Origin: Anaerolineae bacterium | GTDB lineage: Bacteria > Chloroflexota > Anaerolineae > Aggregatilineales > Phototrophicaceae | Assembly: GCA_019912965.1 (NCBI GenBank) | Contig: JAIOHM010000022.1 | Coordinates: forward strand, 62,001-126,000 | DNA length: 64,000 nt | Direction: 5' to 3' | Shown here: piece after piece, positions 27,033 through 35,569 of the stretch | Position numbering within the stretch: position 1 is the stretch's first letter | Layout of the letters: every line of letters begins with the position of its first letter | Notes under the pieces: model-generated | What the model saw: only the letters and a program-made list of their open reading frames with translations | Told to the model about the DNA's origin: nothing | The model's database searches: none | Translations under genes and position numbers: made by a program

Positions 27033-29855
27033 ATGCGCGGCGAATTGGTCGCTATTGACCTGGAAACTACTGGCCTTGATCAGGAACAAGATGCCATCAT
27101 TGAGGTGGGTGCTGTCCGGGTTGTGAACGGTCAGATTATAGATGAGTATTCGACGCTGATTAATCCAGGTCGTCCAATACCTGAAAATATTACATTTCTG
27201 ACTGGCATTCGGGACGAAGATTTCCTCGCTAAACCGCATAACCCAGGAGAACCAGCATCCCGCCCTGCACCTTCAATTGCCGAGGTTCTGCCCGCTATCC
27301 GAACCTTTGTCGGAGATGCAGTGGTGGTCGGACACAATGTGAGTTTCGACCTGAGTTTTCTGAATCGTCACGGTATCCTCCAGAACAATACCTCGGTGGA
27401 TACTTATGATCTGGCTTCTGTATTGATGCCACGTGCACCACGTTACAGTCTGGGTGCACTCTCTACATTTCTGAACATTGATTTGGGTGAAGCGCACCGC
27501 GCACTAAATGATGCGCGAGCTTCCGCTAATTTGTATTTGGCCTTGTGGCAAAAAGCACTTGCCCTGCCGCAAGCAACTCTTGTGGAAATCGTGAATGCCT
27601 CCCAAGACCTGGACTGGAGTGCCCGTCTGGTTTTTGAGGCTGCTCTGAACGAAATCACCAAATTGCCTAACCCTGAAACCGGGCCAATAGCAATCTTTAA
27701 AGCGGCGCCACAAGAAGATCGACCGATTTCATTTGATGGCATTCGTCAACCAATCAATACTGAGCAGTTAATTGATTTGATGAGTGAAAATGGTGCGCTG
27801 ATCAACAAACTGGAGGGTTATCAGCCCCGCTCCCAACAGATCAAAATGACACGAGAAATCGCGGATGCTTTCAATAATAACGACCATAAAATGATTGAGG
27901 CGGGCACCGGAACAGGGAAATCGCTGGCTTACCTGATTCCTTCCATTAGTTGGGCAATTAACAATCATGAACGGGTCGTTATTTCCACTAATACCCTTAA
28001 TCTGCAAGATCAATTGATTTTTAACGATATTCCCAAGCTACAACCCGTTTTTGATGTCCCATTCAAAGCAACTGTACTCAAAGGGCGAGACAATTACCTG
28101 TGTCCAAGACGGTTAGAATCGGTTCGCCGCCGCCGTCCAACCCATGTGGATGAACTGCGCCTCCTGGCAAAAATCTTTGTTTGGCTATTGGAAAGCGATA
28201 GCGGTGACAAAGGGGAAATCACAGTTCGTGGTCCAGCAGAACATAGTGCCTGGTCACGTCTCAGTGCTGCCGATGAGGGCTGCACAATGGAACGATGCGA
28301 AACTGCGATGGAAGGCAGATGTCCTTTCCACAAAGCCCGCAAAGTGGCAGAAAACGCGCATTTGCTAGTGGTCAACCATGCACTGCTGGTTTCCGACGCC
28401 CTATCAGATAACAGCATACTGCCAAAATACAGTCGTTTGATAATCGATGAAGCTCATCATCTGGAAGAGGCCGCAACGAATGGATTAAGTTTCCGAATTG
28501 ATGAAGCTACCCTGCACCGCCGTCTAGCCGATTTGGGCAATACACGACGCGGACTTTTGGGTGAACTCCTCAACAGTGCTCGTACCCTTGTGCCAGAAAA
28601 AGATTTGACACGACTCACTGCCTTCATCAAAAATATCAGTGCCGCCATAGCCGCAATGGAATCGCATATTCAAGCATTATTTGGTGGATTGCGAAGATTT
28701 GTCGATGATATGAGTAAACGACTTCGGGCAGGGGAATATGCAACGCAGATACGCATAACCGTCGATATGCGATCCGATGGCAGCCTTGGAATAGTTGAAC
28801 AAAAGTGGCGGGAACTAAAGGAATATTTTGAGGTCATCGGTGATGCGATGAGCCGTCTGACAGAGGGCATGGAACGTATCAAAACCTACAACATTCCAGC
28901 TTATGACGATTTATTAAACAGCGCAGGTGCAGCCGCCCGTTATCTGAACGAAGTAAAATCCGAACTGCATACTATCCTCGCAGAACCCGCTGATAACGTG
29001 ATCTATTGGGTAAATACCGGGCAGGCGGGCGGATATGCGTCACTGCATCGTGCACCACTGCATATTGGCACAATGGTCGATCAGGCTTTGTGGCAGGGCA
29101 AAGACACTGTTATCATGACCAGCGCAACTCTTCGCACAGATAATAATTTCAATTTTATCCAACACCGTCTTCGTGCCGACGATTTCGAAACAATCGAAGT
29201 TGGTTCGCCGTTTGACTATCAAACATCAACACTGCTTTATATCCCGAATGATATACCCGATCCCAATGACCGAGTGGCTTATCAGCAAGCTGTTGAGCGT
29301 GGTCTTATTGAACTGGCAGCTGCCTTAAATGGACGTGTACTTGGTTTATTCACCAGCTACACCCAGCTTCGCCAGACGGCGCAGGCCATCACGCCGCGTC
29401 TTGCATTAGGCAACATCACGGTTTATGATCAAATTGATGGAAGCAATCGAAACGCTATGCTGGATGGCTTCAAGGCCAATGAACGGGCTGTTCTTCTGGG
29501 TACTCGGAGTTTTTGGGAAGGCGTGGATATACCCGGCGACTCATTGAGTGCCCTGGTCATTACCCGCCTGCCCTTCTCGGTTCCCACCGATCCTATTTTT
29601 GCGGCACGTTCAGAAACTTATTCCAACCCATTCAACGACTATAATCTGCCTGATGCTATCCTGCGCTTTCGTCAGGGTTTTGGTCGGCTCATCCGAACCC
29701 AGACAGATCGTGGCGTGGTAGCTGTTTTTGATCGGCGCATTCTATCCAAATCCTATGGTCCTAATTTTCTAGAGTCTTTGCCGGATTGCACGGTACAATA
29801 TGGTGCGCTGCAAGCACTTCCCAGCGCCGCGCAGAAATGGGTGGAGCGCGCTTAA
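27033..29855 (+). CDS. dinG: DnaQ-like exonuclease / DinG-type helicase fusion
   Basis: 940 residues. The N-terminal 170 residues are a DEDDh 3'-5' exonuclease domain (AIDLETTG, VVGHNVSFDLSFL, HRALNDARA). The rest is a superfamily 2 helicase of the XPD/DinG kind: Walker A AGTGTGKS, DEAHH box, and a four-Cys Fe-S cluster region (YLCPRR, GCTMERC, RCPFH). Motif V/VI-like segments follow (LLGTRSFWEGVDIPG, FRQGFGRLIRTQTDRGVV). This fusion is known in Firmicutes and others. The ATG at 27033 has GGAG nine bases upstream; a TTG at 27018 is the alternative. Confidence 0.93.
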   Translation: MRGELVAIDLETTGLDQEQDAIIEVGAVRVVNGQIIDEYSTLINPGRPIPENITFLTGIRDEDFLAKPHNPGEPASRPAPSIAEVLPAIRTFVGDAVVVGHNVSFDLSFLNRHGILQNNTSVDTYDLASVLMPRAPRYSLGALSTFLNIDLGEAHRALNDARASANLYLALWQKALALPQATLVEIVNASQDLDWSARLVFEAALNEITKLPNPETGPIAIFKAAPQEDRPISFDGIRQPINTEQLIDLMSENGALINKLEGYQPRSQQIKMTREIADAFNNNDHKMIEAGTGTGKSLAYLIPSISWAINNHERVVISTNTLNLQDQLIFNDIPKLQPVFDVPFKATVLKGRDNYLCPRRLESVRRRRPTHVDELRLLAKIFVWLLESDSGDKGEITVRGPAEHSAWSRLSAADEGCTMERCETAMEGRCPFHKARKVAENAHLLVVNHALLVSDALSDNSILPKYSRLIIDEAHHLEEAATNGLSFRIDEATLHRRLADLGNTRRGLLGELLNSARTLVPEKDLTRLTAFIKNISAAIAAMESHIQALFGGLRRFVDDMSKRLRAGEYATQIRITVDMRSDGSLGIVEQKWRELKEYFEVIGDAMSRLTEGMERIKTYNIPAYDDLLNSAGAAARYLNEVKSELHTILAEPADNVIYWVNTGQAGGYASLHRAPLHIGTMVDQALWQGKDTVIMTSATLRTDNNFNFIQHRLRADDFETIEVGSPFDYQTSTLLYIPNDIPDPNDRVAYQQAVERGLIELAAALNGRVLGLFTSYTQLRQTAQAITPRLALGNITVYDQIDGSNRNAMLDGFKANERAVLLGTRSFWEGVDIPGDSLSALVITRLPFSVPTDPIFAARSETYSNPFNDYNLPDAILRFRQGFGRLIRTQTDRGVVAVFDRRILSKSYGPNFLESLPDCTVQYGALQALPSAAQKWVERA

Positions 29856-29921
29856 CAGCTCATTTTCGATTAAGCCAATTTTGCTATCTTAGCCATCATC
29901 ACAAGATAGAAAGTTAGCATC

Positions 29922-30281
29922 ATGCGTACACCAGCGGGCAAAGAGTGCCCACACTATTACGAGGATTTTCATCGAGGGCGCAATGCACAGGAGTGTCGCC
30001 TCATTCAGGATAACCCTGATTCACTTCGGTGGCGCATCAGTGATTGTGCTCAGTGCCCTGTGCCTGAAATCCTGAATGCCAACGCCAGCCAATACCTTGA
30101 GCTCAAGGTTATAGTCAAATCGCGCTTGCTTGGATTGGGGCGGCGGATTGAAGTCAGTGCCTCATGCATCAAACATCGCGTAGAAATTAAAGATGCCTAT
30201 GTAGGATGCCCCAAATGTAATGCTGAACGCCCCGGACTGGATATTTTTTGGCAGGCATTGAGCCAGGACAACGATGATTAA
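29922..30281 (+). CDS. Cys-rich conserved-looking protein, unknown function
   Basis: 119 residues with nine cysteines: KECPHYYED, QECRLI, SDCAQCPVP, ASCIKH and VGCPKCNAE. CxxC and CxnC spacing suggests two metal or Fe-S sites. There is no signal or membrane segment, so it is cytoplasmic. The last eight bases overlap the HAD-DinB gene, indicating coupled expression. I do not recognise the family. A Zn- or Fe-S-binding role is inferred from the cysteines alone. Confidence 0.75.
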   Translation: MRTPAGKECPHYYEDFHRGRNAQECRLIQDNPDSLRWRISDCAQCPVPEILNANASQYLELKVIVKSRLLGLGRRIEVSASCIKHRVEIKDAYVGCPKCNAERPGLDIFWQALSQDNDD

Positions 30282-31452
30282 AGCTGTTCTGCTTGATCTC
30301 GATAACACGCTACTCCACAATCCCGATATGGCGTTTGCGACTCAATATTTGTCGCTGGCAGATCACTATTTTGAACAGTGCTGGCAGTTTCCAAAACTGT
30401 CACAGGTGATTCTCAAAACCATTCAGGCAATGAGCATGCAGCACCCACCCTTCTTGACCAATGCGGAAGTTGCAATTGCACTCATTGCCAAGGCAGTCGG
30501 GCGTCCATCCAGTGACGTTCAGGCAGTGTTTGACAACTTTTACCAGACCGTTTATCCGCAGTTGCAATCCTGCATCGACCCATTAGGTGACATCGCAGCA
30601 AACCTTGTTCATCATTTACAGGAGCAGGGATATGCGCTGGTTATCGCCACCAATCCAATTTATCCAGCAGAAGCTGTTCGGCAGCGATTGGCATGGGCGG
30701 GCGTGCCGGATGATTTCAAGTTTTATTCACTCGTCACCCATGCTGAAAATATGCATTTCGCCAAACCAGACCCAGCCTACTATGCCGAGATTGTCGCACG
30801 GGTCGGGGTTGAACCAGATGAAGCCATTATGATCGGCGATAACTTGAAAAATGACATTACGCCTGCACAACAGGCCGGGTTGCAAACCTATCAAATCGAC
30901 CCGCTGGCGCTAGAAGGCAGCCTTAAAAACTTTTGGGTGAACTATTCAGCCAGAGAAAAGCTGGATGCATTACCAACCAGACCGCTCAATCCCGTCATGA
31001 TTGAACCTGAACTGCGCGGCAATATTGGCGCGTTGTTCGGCACATTTTCCTATGTACAACCTCATTACTGGAATCAGCATCCTGACCCAAATGAATGGTC
31101 ACCTATACAAATATTGTGCCATCTCGTGGAAAGCGAAAAACAGGTACAGCGCCCTCGTCTAGAACGCATTCTGGCAGAAAACAATCCTTTTCTGGTCAGC
31201 CCGCCATCACCTGCTGGCCCACATGAAGCGATTCCCTGCGACCAGGATGGTACGAGAGTTGCCATGCAGTTTGCCGAAAATCGGGAGCAAACCATCCAAT
31301 GGCTTCAAAATTTGCACCCACGGGACTGGCAGCGGACAGCACGACACAGCATCTTTGGCCCAACCAGTCTGTTAGAAATGGCGCACTTCACAGCTCAGCA
31401 TGATCGTCTGCACATCAACCAGCTTTGCCAGACACTTGGCAAATGCGAATGA
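30274..31452 (+). CDS. HAD-family hydrolase fused to a DinB-like domain
   Basis: 392 residues. Residues 1-215 are a haloacid-dehalogenase phosphatase: nucleophile Asp8 and Asp10 (LLDLDNTLLHN), motif II ATNPIYP, Lys in AKPDPAYY, and motif IV MIGDNLKNDI. From about 235 to the end is a four-helix DinB/DUF664-like domain with its His triad pattern (EWSPIQILCHLVESE ... MAHFTAQHDRLHINQL). DinB-like domains bind metals and are found in thiol transferases and stress proteins. The fusion suggests phosphatase and metal-site functions acting on one pathway; the substrate is not known. It is coupled to the Cys-rich gene upstream. Confidence 0.85.
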   Translation: MIKAVLLDLDNTLLHNPDMAFATQYLSLADHYFEQCWQFPKLSQVILKTIQAMSMQHPPFLTNAEVAIALIAKAVGRPSSDVQAVFDNFYQTVYPQLQSCIDPLGDIAANLVHHLQEQGYALVIATNPIYPAEAVRQRLAWAGVPDDFKFYSLVTHAENMHFAKPDPAYYAEIVARVGVEPDEAIMIGDNLKNDITPAQQAGLQTYQIDPLALEGSLKNFWVNYSAREKLDALPTRPLNPVMIEPELRGNIGALFGTFSYVQPHYWNQHPDPNEWSPIQILCHLVESEKQVQRPRLERILAENNPFLVSPPSPAGPHEAIPCDQDGTRVAMQFAENREQTIQWLQNLHPRDWQRTARHSIFGPTSLLEMAHFTAQHDRLHINQLCQTLGKCE

Positions 31453-31529
31453 GAAATTACTTTCACGGGACGTGATTTCCGTGTTAAGATTAGTTTTGAG
31501 CATGTATCCCATACACTTGAGATTTTCCA

Positions 31530-32678
31530 ATGGTCTATACCAATGGTTACACCCCCAGCATCGTGATGTTGTTCGCCTCAGAAAAGCAACCGCTGCCTGC
31601 ATCTGTCTCCGATTCATTAGCACAATTGGATTACACACAAGTGCGATCGGCTGAGGATGCCCAACGGGCACTCAAATCAGCCCATCCCGAAGCAATCATT
31701 ATTGTGGGCAGCAGCAGCGAAATGGATACATTTATTCAATCTATTAAAACAGCGAACGAAATTAGCCCGCTGCTGATTCAGTTAACGGATACACCGGTGC
31801 ACACTAATCTCAAAGATTCAGCAGATATCATTCTGCCTACAGCATTAGCTGACCAATTGCACGTCTTGTTATCAGCTTTCATCAAGCAACGCACTGAAAA
31901 TAACCGTTTGCAACGTATTAACAACTCGCTGATGCAGGAAAATGAACGGTTGCGCGGCGAACTTCAGCAGAAAGCCTCTTTCTCCGCTGAGATTGACATC
32001 CTGCGAAATGCCATTGTTCATAACGTTGCCCACGAATTGCGTACCCCCCTGCTTCAAGTTAAATCAGCAGTGGCTTTGCTATCAGAAGATGCGGGTGACA
32101 ATACCACATTGGTTGAATTAGCAATGGGTGCCACCACCCGTTTGGAAGCTGGCGTCAAAAATATCACCGTTCTGAATGAACTTATCAATGAAAGTTTTGA
32201 AGCCCCATCTTTTGAGCCGGTTCTACTGCGCGATGCCTATGAAGCTGCCGTCCGCAACTTGAGACGCAGTTGGGAACATAAAAATAATGTGGAACGCATT
32301 CGCCTTCACACCCCAGACATTCTGGCACCTGTATTGGGAGACAAGCATCGTCTCTCCATTGTGCTGCAATTGCTCATCGACAATGCCCTGAAGTTCAGCA
32401 AAGAATCTGTGGATGTTATATTCCGGCGTATGGGCGACGAAATTCATATCGCTGTGCGCGATTATGGCATTGGTATTCCTGAAGATAAAGTGAACAAGAT
32501 TTTTGAGTCCTTCTATCAGGTTGATACCTCATCTACGAAACGTTATGGGGGTATGGGCATAGGACTTTCCATCGTTCGCTTTATCCTCGACCGCCACAAA
32601 ACTCAGGTTGCAGTTGAAACCGAGGTCGATAAAGGCAGCACCTTTGCGTTTAGCCTCCCCGTAGCCAAGACCAACTAA
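31530..32678 (+). CDS. Soluble sensor histidine kinase with degenerate receiver domain
   Basis: 382 residues, with no membrane segment. The first 120 residues have the alternating beta-alpha pattern of a receiver (SIVMLFASEK ... EAIIIVGSSSEMD ... PLLIQLTD ... ADIILPTAL), but no Asp stands at the phosphorylation strand, so it is a pseudo-receiver. A short coiled coil (RTENNRLQRINNSLMQENERL) leads to the HisKA domain with His168 (NVAHELRTPLLQVK). The HATPase domain has N box LLIDNALKFS, G1 VRDYGIGIP and G2 GMGIGLSIVRFIL. It should autophosphorylate. No response regulator is adjacent. Confidence 0.88.
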   Translation: MVYTNGYTPSIVMLFASEKQPLPASVSDSLAQLDYTQVRSAEDAQRALKSAHPEAIIIVGSSSEMDTFIQSIKTANEISPLLIQLTDTPVHTNLKDSADIILPTALADQLHVLLSAFIKQRTENNRLQRINNSLMQENERLRGELQQKASFSAEIDILRNAIVHNVAHELRTPLLQVKSAVALLSEDAGDNTTLVELAMGATTRLEAGVKNITVLNELINESFEAPSFEPVLLRDAYEAAVRNLRRSWEHKNNVERIRLHTPDILAPVLGDKHRLSIVLQLLIDNALKFSKESVDVIFRRMGDEIHIAVRDYGIGIPEDKVNKIFESFYQVDTSSTKRYGGMGIGLSIVRFILDRHKTQVAVETEVDKGSTFAFSLPVAKTN

Positions 32679-32712
32679 TTACCACTTGGAAATCCTGATC
32701 ATGCCAACAAAA

Positions 32713-32758
32713 TGGCGATTGTGCATTTCTTGACAAACGAATCGCCAAAATTTATACT
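32713..32758 (+). promoter_or_regulatory. Strong promoter of the aldehyde dehydrogenase gene with flanking inverted repeat
   Basis: A consensus TTGACA (32730-32735) is followed after 17 bases by TATACT (32753-32758). The arms TGGCGATT (32713-32720) and AATCGCCA (32740-32747) form an 8-bp inverted repeat that brackets the -35 box, a layout expected for a repressor site. Confidence 0.75.
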
Positions 32759-32803
32759 TGAACCCTGATTTCAATCCGCAATCTACCTCTGTTAAAAAAT
32801 CCG

Positions 32804-32826
32804 AGGCTATCAGTTGGTAGCCTTTT
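32804..32826 (+). terminator. Terminator-like hairpin in the aldehyde dehydrogenase leader
   Basis: AGGCTA (32804-32809) and TAGCCT (32818-32823) form a stem followed by TTTT. It lies downstream of the promoter at 32730-32758 and upstream of the ATG, so it may act as an attenuator rather than end the preceding gene. Confidence 0.4.
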
Positions 32827-32845
32827 GTCGTGAAAGAGAGCCTTT

Positions 32846-34333
32846 ATGGTTGAATTAGTACGCAATTATATTGGCGGAAGATGGATCGAATCTTCCTCCG
32901 GCGAGACATTCGATTCGTACAACCCAGCCACAGAAGAAAGTATTGCGCCCGTTGCGAAAAGTGGTGTTGAGGATGTCAATGCAGCCGTCCAGGCTGCCAA
33001 AGAAGCCTATAAAAACTGGCGACTGACCCCTGCCCCCCGACGTGGTGAAATCCTGTTCCGCGTTGCAGCACTTTTAACCGAACGCAAAGAAGAAATAGCC
33101 CATTTGATGACTCAGGAAATGGGCAAAATCCTCACAGAGACCCGGGGCGATGTTCAGGAAGCCATCGACATGGCCTATTATATGGGCGGTGAAGGGCGAC
33201 GGATGCTCGGTTATACTGCCCCAGTCGAAATGCCCAATAAATTTGGGATGGCGCTCAAAGACTCAGTGGGTGTGGTCGGTCTGATTACGCCCTGGAACTT
33301 TCCGGTTGCAGTTCCCAGTTGGAAAATGCTCCCAGCATTGATTGCCGGGAATGCTGTCGTCTGGAAACCGGGTGAAGATACCCCCGCTGTCAGCGCACTG
33401 TTTGTCAAGGTTTTTGAAGATGCGGGTCTGCCGTCAGGTGTCCTCAATCTTGTTACTGGTGCGGGGGAAACAGGTGCTGCGTTAGTCAACAATCGAGATG
33501 TGAGGGTTATTTCCTTCACAGGTTCAACCGAAACGGGCTTAAAAGTCTATTCGCAAGCTGCGACCATGGGCAAGAAAGTTACCCTTGAGATGGGTGGCAA
33601 AAATGCCATCATCGTTTTGGATGATGCTAATCTTGATCTCGCCGTTGAGGCCATCACATGGAGTGCTTATGGCACAACCGGACAACGCTGCACAGCCACC
33701 AGTCGTTTGATTGTCCAAAAAGGTGTCAAATCTAAACTGGTCGAGGCGCTGGTCGAAAAAGCCAAAACTTTGAAGCTTGGCAATGGTTTGGATGAAAGTG
33801 TCAATATGGGCCCGCTGGTTAACCAGAAGGCACGCGATAAAGTTGAAAAATATGTTGAAATCGGTAAAGGCGAAGGTGCCAAACTGGCAGTAGGTGGACA
33901 CCGTTTAGACACCAAAGGCTATTTCTATGCCCCTACTCTATTCACAGAGGTAGCCCGTGAAATGCGGATTGCTCGTGAAGAGATTTTCGGCCCAGTGCTT
34001 TCAGTAATCGAAGTGAATGACCTGGAGGAAGCGGTCGAAGTCAACAACGAAGTGGCTTACGGCCTTTCCAGCAGCATCTTCACCGAAAATGTCAACGCAG
34101 CCTTTAAAGCCATCCGGGATTTAACAACAGGTATCGTCTATGTTAATCACGGCACAACCGGAGCAGAGATTCAATTTCCCTTCGGTGGGACACGTGGCAC
34201 AGGCAACGGTATGCGTGAGGCCGGATTAGCAGGACTGGATTCATTCACCGAATGGAAATCGGTTTATGTGGATTATAGTGGTCGCTTACAGCGCGCACAG
34301 ATCGATACAGAGGCTGTTCTGAAAAGCGAGTAA
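32846..34333 (+). CDS. NAD(P)-dependent aldehyde dehydrogenase
   Basis: 495 residues, full-length ALDH. It has the cofactor-binding PWNFPVAVPSWKMLPALIAGN, the GSTETG turn, the catalytic Glu (LEMGGKNAIIVL) and the catalytic Cys (GTTGQRCTATSR). The GQRCTATSR loop and the overall layout resemble 2,5-dioxovalerate and related semialdehyde dehydrogenases; ALDH7-like enzymes are the alternative. The physiological aldehyde is not known. It has its own strong promoter with an inverted repeat and a hairpin in the leader, so expression is probably controlled. It is a single-gene unit. Confidence 0.92.
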   Translation: MVELVRNYIGGRWIESSSGETFDSYNPATEESIAPVAKSGVEDVNAAVQAAKEAYKNWRLTPAPRRGEILFRVAALLTERKEEIAHLMTQEMGKILTETRGDVQEAIDMAYYMGGEGRRMLGYTAPVEMPNKFGMALKDSVGVVGLITPWNFPVAVPSWKMLPALIAGNAVVWKPGEDTPAVSALFVKVFEDAGLPSGVLNLVTGAGETGAALVNNRDVRVISFTGSTETGLKVYSQAATMGKKVTLEMGGKNAIIVLDDANLDLAVEAITWSAYGTTGQRCTATSRLIVQKGVKSKLVEALVEKAKTLKLGNGLDESVNMGPLVNQKARDKVEKYVEIGKGEGAKLAVGGHRLDTKGYFYAPTLFTEVAREMRIAREEIFGPVLSVIEVNDLEEAVEVNNEVAYGLSSSIFTENVNAAFKAIRDLTTGIVYVNHGTTGAEIQFPFGGTRGTGNGMREAGLAGLDSFTEWKSVYVDYSGRLQRAQIDTEAVLKSE

Positions 34334-34397
34334 TAAAGAAGATATTGGTCATACTTTTTTGTCGTAATTCATGGCACTTTGCGGTAAGCTATAGCAT

Positions 34398-34622
34398 ATG
34401 AATCAATTTTCACAATCAGGCGGTTTGCATTGGGATGCCACCTACGAAATCGTGCTGAGTTTGTGTGAAGTACATCCTGACATAGACATAGACTCTATTG
34501 GTTTAGAGCAGCTTTATCAATATATTGTTGCGCTCCCTAACTTCACGGATGACCCCAGATTGGCTAATGAAGGTATCCTGAACGAAATTCTGCGGGAGTG
34601 GTATGAGGAGGTTAATCCCTAA
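34398..34622 (+). CDS. iscX: IscX-like Fe-S assembly modulator
   Basis: 74 residues. It aligns over its length with E. coli Isc[24 protein letters not shown], then [26 protein letters not shown] (compare the [21 protein letters not shown] pattern). IscX is a small acidic protein that binds IscS and iron and tunes cluster assembly. No iscU, iscA, hscA or fdx is adjacent; instead its stop overlaps the start of nuoB (TAATG). This ties it to complex I gene expression. The closest cysteine desulfurase gene of the Isc type is 20 kb away. Confidence 0.88.
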   Translation: MNQFSQSGGLHWDATYEIVLSLCEVHPDIDIDSIGLEQLYQYIVALPNFTDDPRLANEGILNEILREWYEEVNP

Positions 34623-35563
34623 TGGCACAGCTCGACTTGCGCGAGTTACACAATACTGAGTTCCCAATTCCGAATGAAATGCAGGGCAATGTTGCCATCA
34701 CCAGCTTAAGCAAAATCTATAACTGGTCACGACGTTCAGCCATGTGGCCGCTGTTATTCGGCTTGGCCTGTTGTGCGATTGAAATGATTGCTACTGCTGC
34801 TGCACGCTATGACCTTTCTCGCTTCGGCATGGAAGTCATGCGTGCCAGTCCACGCCAATCAGACCTGATGATTGTCTCTGGCACAGTCACCAAGAAGATG
34901 GTGGTTCCGATTGTTCGTCTTTATAACCAGATGCCTGAGCCGAAATACGTTCTGGCAATGGGTGCTTGTGCCAGCGGCGGCGGCCCATTTAAAGAAGGTT
35001 ACAATGTTGTCTCTGGCATAGACACGTATATACCTGTAGATATTTATGTCCCGGGTTGCCCACCAACCCCGCAGGCACTTCTGTATGGTTTGATCGCGCT
35101 GCAAAAGAAAATTGACGGTCAATCTCTAGCAAACCTGGACGATGTACCTTGGTATGGTGTCGGACCCAACGAGCCCACACCAATTCCGATTCTCGGCCCG
35201 GATATTATTGACCCGCGACAGATGGATCTGATTCGTCATCAGGCACAGTTGGCGGCGCAGGGGCTACCCTATGGTACCCGCGAAGTTCCAGCATTGAAGC
35301 CTGTTGCCCCATCGGTTCCTAAAGTCGCAGCCAAAGCTCAAGCCGCCCCGGCAACCGACGAAGACCCAGCAAAAGCCGAACGGCTCAAAAAACGTGAAGA
35401 AGCCTTGGCACGCAAGCGTGCTGCTGAGGGTGGCGCTGCCCCTACGGCAGTAGCAGAAGCCGCACCGGTTGTTGCTACCGCAACAGCGTCTGAAGGGGAA
35501 AAGAAGAAATTTGACAAACAGGCCATGCTGGAAAAAATCCGCCAGCGCAAGGCAGGGGGTTAG
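34622..35563 (+). CDS. nuoB: NADH-quinone oxidoreductase subunit B with long C-terminal extension
   Basis: 313 residues; a usual NuoB is about 160-220. Residues 30-175 are the subunit proper, with the N2 cluster ligands in [17 protein letters not shown] and [11 protein letters not shown]. From about residue 210 there is an Ala/Pro/Lys-rich extension with a charged helix ([20 protein letters not shown]). It ends with [19 protein letters not shown]. The same 19 residues end NuoI two genes downstream. The extension is cytoplasmic and has no cysteines. It is coupled to iscX upstream and lies six bases from nuoCD. Confidence 0.95.
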   Translation: MAQLDLRELHNTEFPIPNEMQGNVAITSLSKIYNWSRRSAMWPLLFGLACCAIEMIATAAARYDLSRFGMEVMRASPRQSDLMIVSGTVTKKMVVPIVRLYNQMPEPKYVLAMGACASGGGPFKEGYNVVSGIDTYIPVDIYVPGCPPTPQALLYGLIALQKKIDGQSLANLDDVPWYGVGPNEPTPIPILGPDIIDPRQMDLIRHQAQLAAQGLPYGTREVPALKPVAPSVPKVAAKAQAAPATDEDPAKAERLKKREEALARKRAAEGGAAPTAVAEAAPVVATATASEGEKKKFDKQAMLEKIRQRKAGG

Positions 35564-35569
35564 CCTAAG

